Assembly (NCBI GenBank): GCA_026390275.1
Contig: JAPLGF010000348.1
Span: 1 to 9,121 of the forward strand
Length of the DNA: 9,121 bases
From: Candidatus Atribacteria bacterium
GTDB taxonomy: Bacteria > Atribacterota > Atribacteria > Atribacterales > Atribacteraceae
Direction of reading: 5' to 3'
Shown here: piece by piece, positions 6,811 through 9,121 of the stretch
How positions within the stretch are numbered: position 1 is the stretch's first letter
Layout: every line of letters begins with the position of its first letter
Notes under the pieces: model-generated
Seen by the model: the letters and a program-made list of their open reading frames with translations, nothing else
Database searches by the model: none
Told to the model about the DNA's origin: nothing
Made by a program: the position numbers and the translations under genes

Positions 6811-7254
6811 TCAGGGAGAGGAATTGAGATAAAAGACCATAGTAACCCTTGTCCCCTCTCCAACCCGAGTATCAACTGCTATCTGGTTGGAACACTTTTT
6901 CATATTGGACAGCCCATACCCGGCCCCAAACCCCATCTCGCGAATATGGGGAGGAGCGGTGGAATACCCTTCTTGAAACGCCAGAGACACATCGGGTATT
7001 CCCGGACCTTCATCATCCACCACCACGAGGATCCGATCGGAATAGATCTGGGTCGTAAACGTTCCCCGGTAAGCGTGGATCACCACGTTCATCTCCGCTT
7101 CATAACAGGCAATGACCACTCTCCGGATGAAAACAGGCGGGAGCCCGGTTTGCTGAAGAATGGTTTTCGTTTCGCTGGAGATATTCCCGGCGATGGCAAA
7201 ATCCCCACCGGCGATGGATCTTTTGATCTCTATAAACGGCTGTTCGCCTGACAT
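6811..7254 (-). CDS. Anti-sigma-factor-type HATPase (SpoIIAB/RsbW/RsbT-like)
   Basis: A 147-residue soluble protein that is almost entirely a GHKL ATPase domain, as in serine kinases and anti-sigma factors of partner-switching systems. The N box has Glu52 and Asn56 (EAEMN), the G1 box is DEGPG (81-85), and the G2 box is GFGAGYGL (108-115), so ATP binding should be intact. There is no histidine-kinase dimerisation domain and no membrane segment. The ATG at 7254 overlaps the upstream DRTGG stop as TGATG; a GTG one codon earlier is an alternative. No Shine-Dalgarno is seen, so coupling is likely. No cognate sigma factor or STAS antagonist lies in the window. With the adjacent H2-sensor-like protein, a signalling role is inferred, but the partner is unknown. 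Confidence 0.88.
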   Translation of the reverse strand: MSGEQPFIEIKRSIAGGDFAIAGNISSETKTILQQTGLPPVFIRRVVIACYEAEMNVVIHAYRGTFTTQIYSDRILVVVDDEGPGIPDVSLAFQEGYSTAPPHIREMGFGAGYGLSNMKKCSNQIAVDTRVGEGTRVTMVFYLNSSP

Positions 7255-7607
7255 CACTTGATTTCGCTACAACCACGGGCGCCTTTTTGATACAGGCGCC
7301 CACACGCTTCGAACATGGGAAGTCGTGTCGCCAGCAGCGGAATTTTCTTGATGGCTGCCAATTCCACCGTTGCACTGTCCGGTTTCTTCCCCCGAACGAA
7401 AACGATCCCGATCAAATCGCTCATTTCTGCCGTCCGGATGACCTGGGAATTGGTGAGACCACTGAGAAGCAGAGTTTTTTCCTTGGTGAATGCCAGAACA
7501 TCGCTCAGAAGATCGCTTCCGCAGAACGATGAGGGCTCTAAGTCCAGTAAATCCTGTCCCGTGAGAACATCTGCTTGTAAAAGATCTTTGACTTCTCGTA
7601 AGGTCAT
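7254..7607 (-). CDS. DRTGG-like domain protein, first copy
   Basis: A 117-residue soluble protein, the same length as the DRTGG-like protein at 5017-5370 and probably its distant paralogue. Shared features are GSDLLSDVLA (30-39, against SGDLLSD in the other copy), a hydrophobic GIVFVRGKKPD stretch (67-77), and IPLLATRLPMFE (89-100). It lacks the HSHPNIVAVA motif of the second copy, having LTNSQVIRTA at the matching place (51-60). There is no kinase motif. The start is ATG at 7607, with AAGGAG 11 nt and GAGGG 6 nt upstream, and a 15-nt gap to the SPOR gene. It overlaps the HATPase start by 1 nt, and this DRTGG-HATPase pairing recurs in anaerobes. Function is unknown; it may be a regulatory or ligand-binding partner of the HATPase. 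Confidence 0.78.
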   Translation of the reverse strand: MTLREVKDLLQADVLTGQDLLDLEPSSFCGSDLLSDVLAFTKEKTLLLSGLTNSQVIRTAEMSDLIGIVFVRGKKPDSATVELAAIKKIPLLATRLPMFEACGRLYQKGARGCSEIK

Positions 7608-7622
7608 GTTTATTCCCTCTCC

Positions 7623-8210
7623 TTATTGACCTGCGTATGCCTCTATCCCCTGAGTTTTCAATTTTTTTGCTACCAAGAGGGCTTCCTGCATGCTCGGAAA
7701 ACCATAAATTTTCACCTTAAAGAGCCCGGATGATTTCTCAACGGTGGCCTGATGCCCCATGTTTTTCAAGGAACTGGAGACTTTCTCCGCGTTCACGCTT
7801 TTGGAAAAAGCTCCCGCCTGGACAAAGTATCCCCCTTTCGGGGAAACGAGAACCGGTTTTTTGGGTGTTTCTCGGGGGAAGGGAGTTGGAACCCCCACCG
7901 GTGGTTTCAACTTCTTCACCACGGCCGGCTGCTCGGGAGAAGTCTCCCGCGCCGGCTGACCGGTACTCAATAACACCTCATTCCGGGAAACCGGAACCGT
8001 CGGTTGGGAAGCGGTTACCTTCCCCCGCATATCCCGACCGGTTACCGGACGAATATTCCCATTCTCTCCGGATCCGGCATGCAGAAGGAGTTGGGTATAG
8101 GCATCGAAATCTCCCCGGGCCATAAAAAAAGCCAGCATGACCACCAAGAAACACCCCAACAGGAGAATCACCAACTCCACCGGATCTCGTTTTTGAAAAA
8201 AAGACTTCAT
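7623..8210 (-). CDS. Membrane-anchored SPOR-domain protein
   Basis: A 195-residue bitopic protein: a short charged N-terminus (1-10), one transmembrane segment (about 11-31), a long Pro/Thr/Ser/Val-rich linker (about 45-125), and a C-terminal SPOR domain (about 126-194; GGYFVQAGAFSKSVNAEKV is its beginning). SPOR domains bind denuded glycan strands of septal peptidoglycan, so a cell-envelope or division role is likely, as in FtsN- or DedD-like proteins, though no further FtsN signature is visible. The ATG at 8210 overlaps the valS stop as ATGA. It lies just before the hydrogenase-linked cassette, with no terminator seen between them. Confidence 0.87.
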   Translation of the reverse strand: MKSFFQKRDPVELVILLLGCFLVVMLAFFMARGDFDAYTQLLLHAGSGENGNIRPVTGRDMRGKVTASQPTVPVSRNEVLLSTGQPARETSPEQPAVVKKLKPPVGVPTPFPRETPKKPVLVSPKGGYFVQAGAFSKSVNAEKVSSSLKNMGHQATVEKSSGLFKVKIYGFPSMQEALLVAKKLKTQGIEAYAGQ

Positions 8211-9121
8211 GATACCTGGATTCCCTCGATGAGGCTTCGGAGCCTCTTGATTTCCGTGACGATGGAATGAAAACGGTCCCGATCTTTCTCCACCACTTCG
8301 GAAGGGGCTTTCCGGAGGAACTCCGAATTCTCAAGTCGGGCTCGGGTCCGTTCGTTATCGGCGGTCAAAATCGCACACTTCTTCTCCAACCGCTGTTTCT
8401 CTTTTTCAACGTCGATGAGACCTGCCACGGTGATGGACACATCCACACCATCAGTCCGGCTGGTAACAGTCCCTTCCGGTTTTGTAAAATCCATCGCCCC
8501 TTTTATTATCTCACACTTTGCCAGTTGTTCAATGTACCCCTGGTAGGTGGCGTAAACCTCATACAGGGCCGGATCGGTAAAATTCAGGAACACCGCACAG
8601 GTTTCTGCCGGAGAGATGGACAGTTCTGCCCGGAGATAACGAACTTCCCGGATGATATCCTGCACCTGGATGATCAGTCTCTCGGTAACCGGGTCGATCC
8701 AGCGCTCTTCCGCCTTCGGCCAGGAGGTGATCATGATACTCTCGGTCTCCTTTCCAGGGAGAGACTGCCAGATCTCTTCGGTGATAAACGGGGCTACCGG
8801 ATGGAGGAGTTTCAAAATCAGTCGGAGAAGAAAGATTAGGAGATTCTGGGTTTTCCTCTTCTTCTCCGGGGTCCCCCGGTAGAGGTCGGCCTTGCTCCAC
8901 TCGATGAACCAGTCGCAAAACTCACTCCAGATAAAATCATAGATGAGCTGAGTGTATTGACCGAAATTGAACCCGCTAAGTGCTTCTTGCGTCATCAGGA
9001 TGGTGCGCTGTAGGCGGGAGAGAATCCAGCGGTCTTTGAGATCCAGATCCGGGCAATCGGAAAGGTTGACTGGCTGGTAGTCCGTCAAGTTCATCAGGAC
9101 GAAACGGGAGGAGTTCCAGAT
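8207..9121 (-). CDS. valS: Valyl-tRNA synthetase ValS (3' part, runs off the right edge)
   Basis: C-terminal 304 residues of the class I enzyme that charges tRNA-Val. The frame is open to base 9121 and the first residues read NSSRFVLMNL, a typical ValS segment at the end of the catalytic core. The anticodon-binding domain follows, with LKDRWILSRL (28-37) and HPVAPFITEEIWQSL (107-121). Next comes a linker with SWPK (133-136). The ValS-specific C-terminal coiled coil lies at about 235-300 and includes NSEFLRKAPSEVVEK (265-279). Everything visible looks intact. The stop overlaps the start of the SPOR gene as ATGA. The catalytic HIGH and KMSKS motifs lie outside the window. Confidence 0.97.
   Translation of the reverse strand: MWNSSRFVLMNLTDYQPVNLSDCPDLDLKDRWILSRLQRTILMTQEALSGFNFGQYTQLIYDFIWSEFCDWFIEWSKADLYRGTPEKKRKTQNLLIFLLRLILKLLHPVAPFITEEIWQSLPGKETESIMITSWPKAEERWIDPVTERLIIQVQDIIREVRYLRAELSISPAETCAVFLNFTDPALYEVYATYQGYIEQLAKCEIIKGAMDFTKPEGTVTSRTDGVDVSITVAGLIDVEKEKQRLEKKCAILTADNERTRARLENSEFLRKAPSEVVEKDRDRFHSIVTEIKRLRSLIEGIQVS

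Noticed and set aside
8267..8839. 190-residue plus-strand open frame opposite valS
   Set aside because: Antisense shadow of the conserved ValS C-terminus, with no family resemblance.
1..9121. CRISPR arrays, insertion sequences, prophage or defence genes
   Set aside because: No regular repeats, transposase, integrase or terminal inverted repeats were seen. All intervals are accounted for by housekeeping and cassette genes.

Overview
The window is 9,121 bases of compact bacterial chromosome. Every gene I can support lies on the minus strand, so transcription runs from high to low coordinates. Genes are packed with 1-14 nt overlaps or very short gaps, and several starts are GTG or TTG. The content suggests an obligate anaerobe: a [FeFe]-hydrogenase-family protein with its usual accessory genes, beside a standard cell-wall/division cluster. 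Such accessory sets are known from Clostridia, Thermotogota and other anaerobic lineages such as Atribacterota. I cannot fix the phylum from this window, and Atribacterota or a deep clostridial lineage is only a guess.

Right-hand unit (9121 down to 4284): the 3' part of valS, then a membrane-anchored SPOR-domain protein, then a five-gene cassette. The cassette is a DRTGG-like protein, an anti-sigma-type HATPase, a putatively sensory [FeFe]-hydrogenase-like protein, a second DRTGG-like protein and a PHP-domain phosphoesterase. The hydrogenase-like protein keeps the four cysteines that hold the H-cluster, but the neighbouring proton-shuttle cysteine is alanine. It also carries two N-terminal [4Fe-4S] motifs and a C-terminal four-cysteine Fe-S domain. 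In many anaerobes these genes sit beside the electron-bifurcating HydABC hydrogenase. Here the cassette ends at an intergenic region and cell-division genes follow. I infer an H2- or redox-sensing signalling module; its output is unknown.

Intergenic region (4029-4283): this is the main control region of the window. It holds a probable rho-independent terminator for the PHP-side unit, a T-rich tract, a near-consensus sigma-70-type promoter (TTTACA-N17-TATATT), and four GTGG boxes spaced exactly 10 bp apart just before mraZ. Those boxes match the known layout of MraZ operators, so mraZ is probably autoregulated here.

Left-hand unit (4028 down to 1): the 5' end of the division and cell-wall (dcw) cluster in canonical order, mraZ-rsmH-ftsL-ftsI-murE, with murE running off the left edge. 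rsmH starts 1 nt after mraZ stops, and the following junctions are 4-nt overlaps (TTGA, ATGA, TTGA), which implies one translationally coupled transcript.
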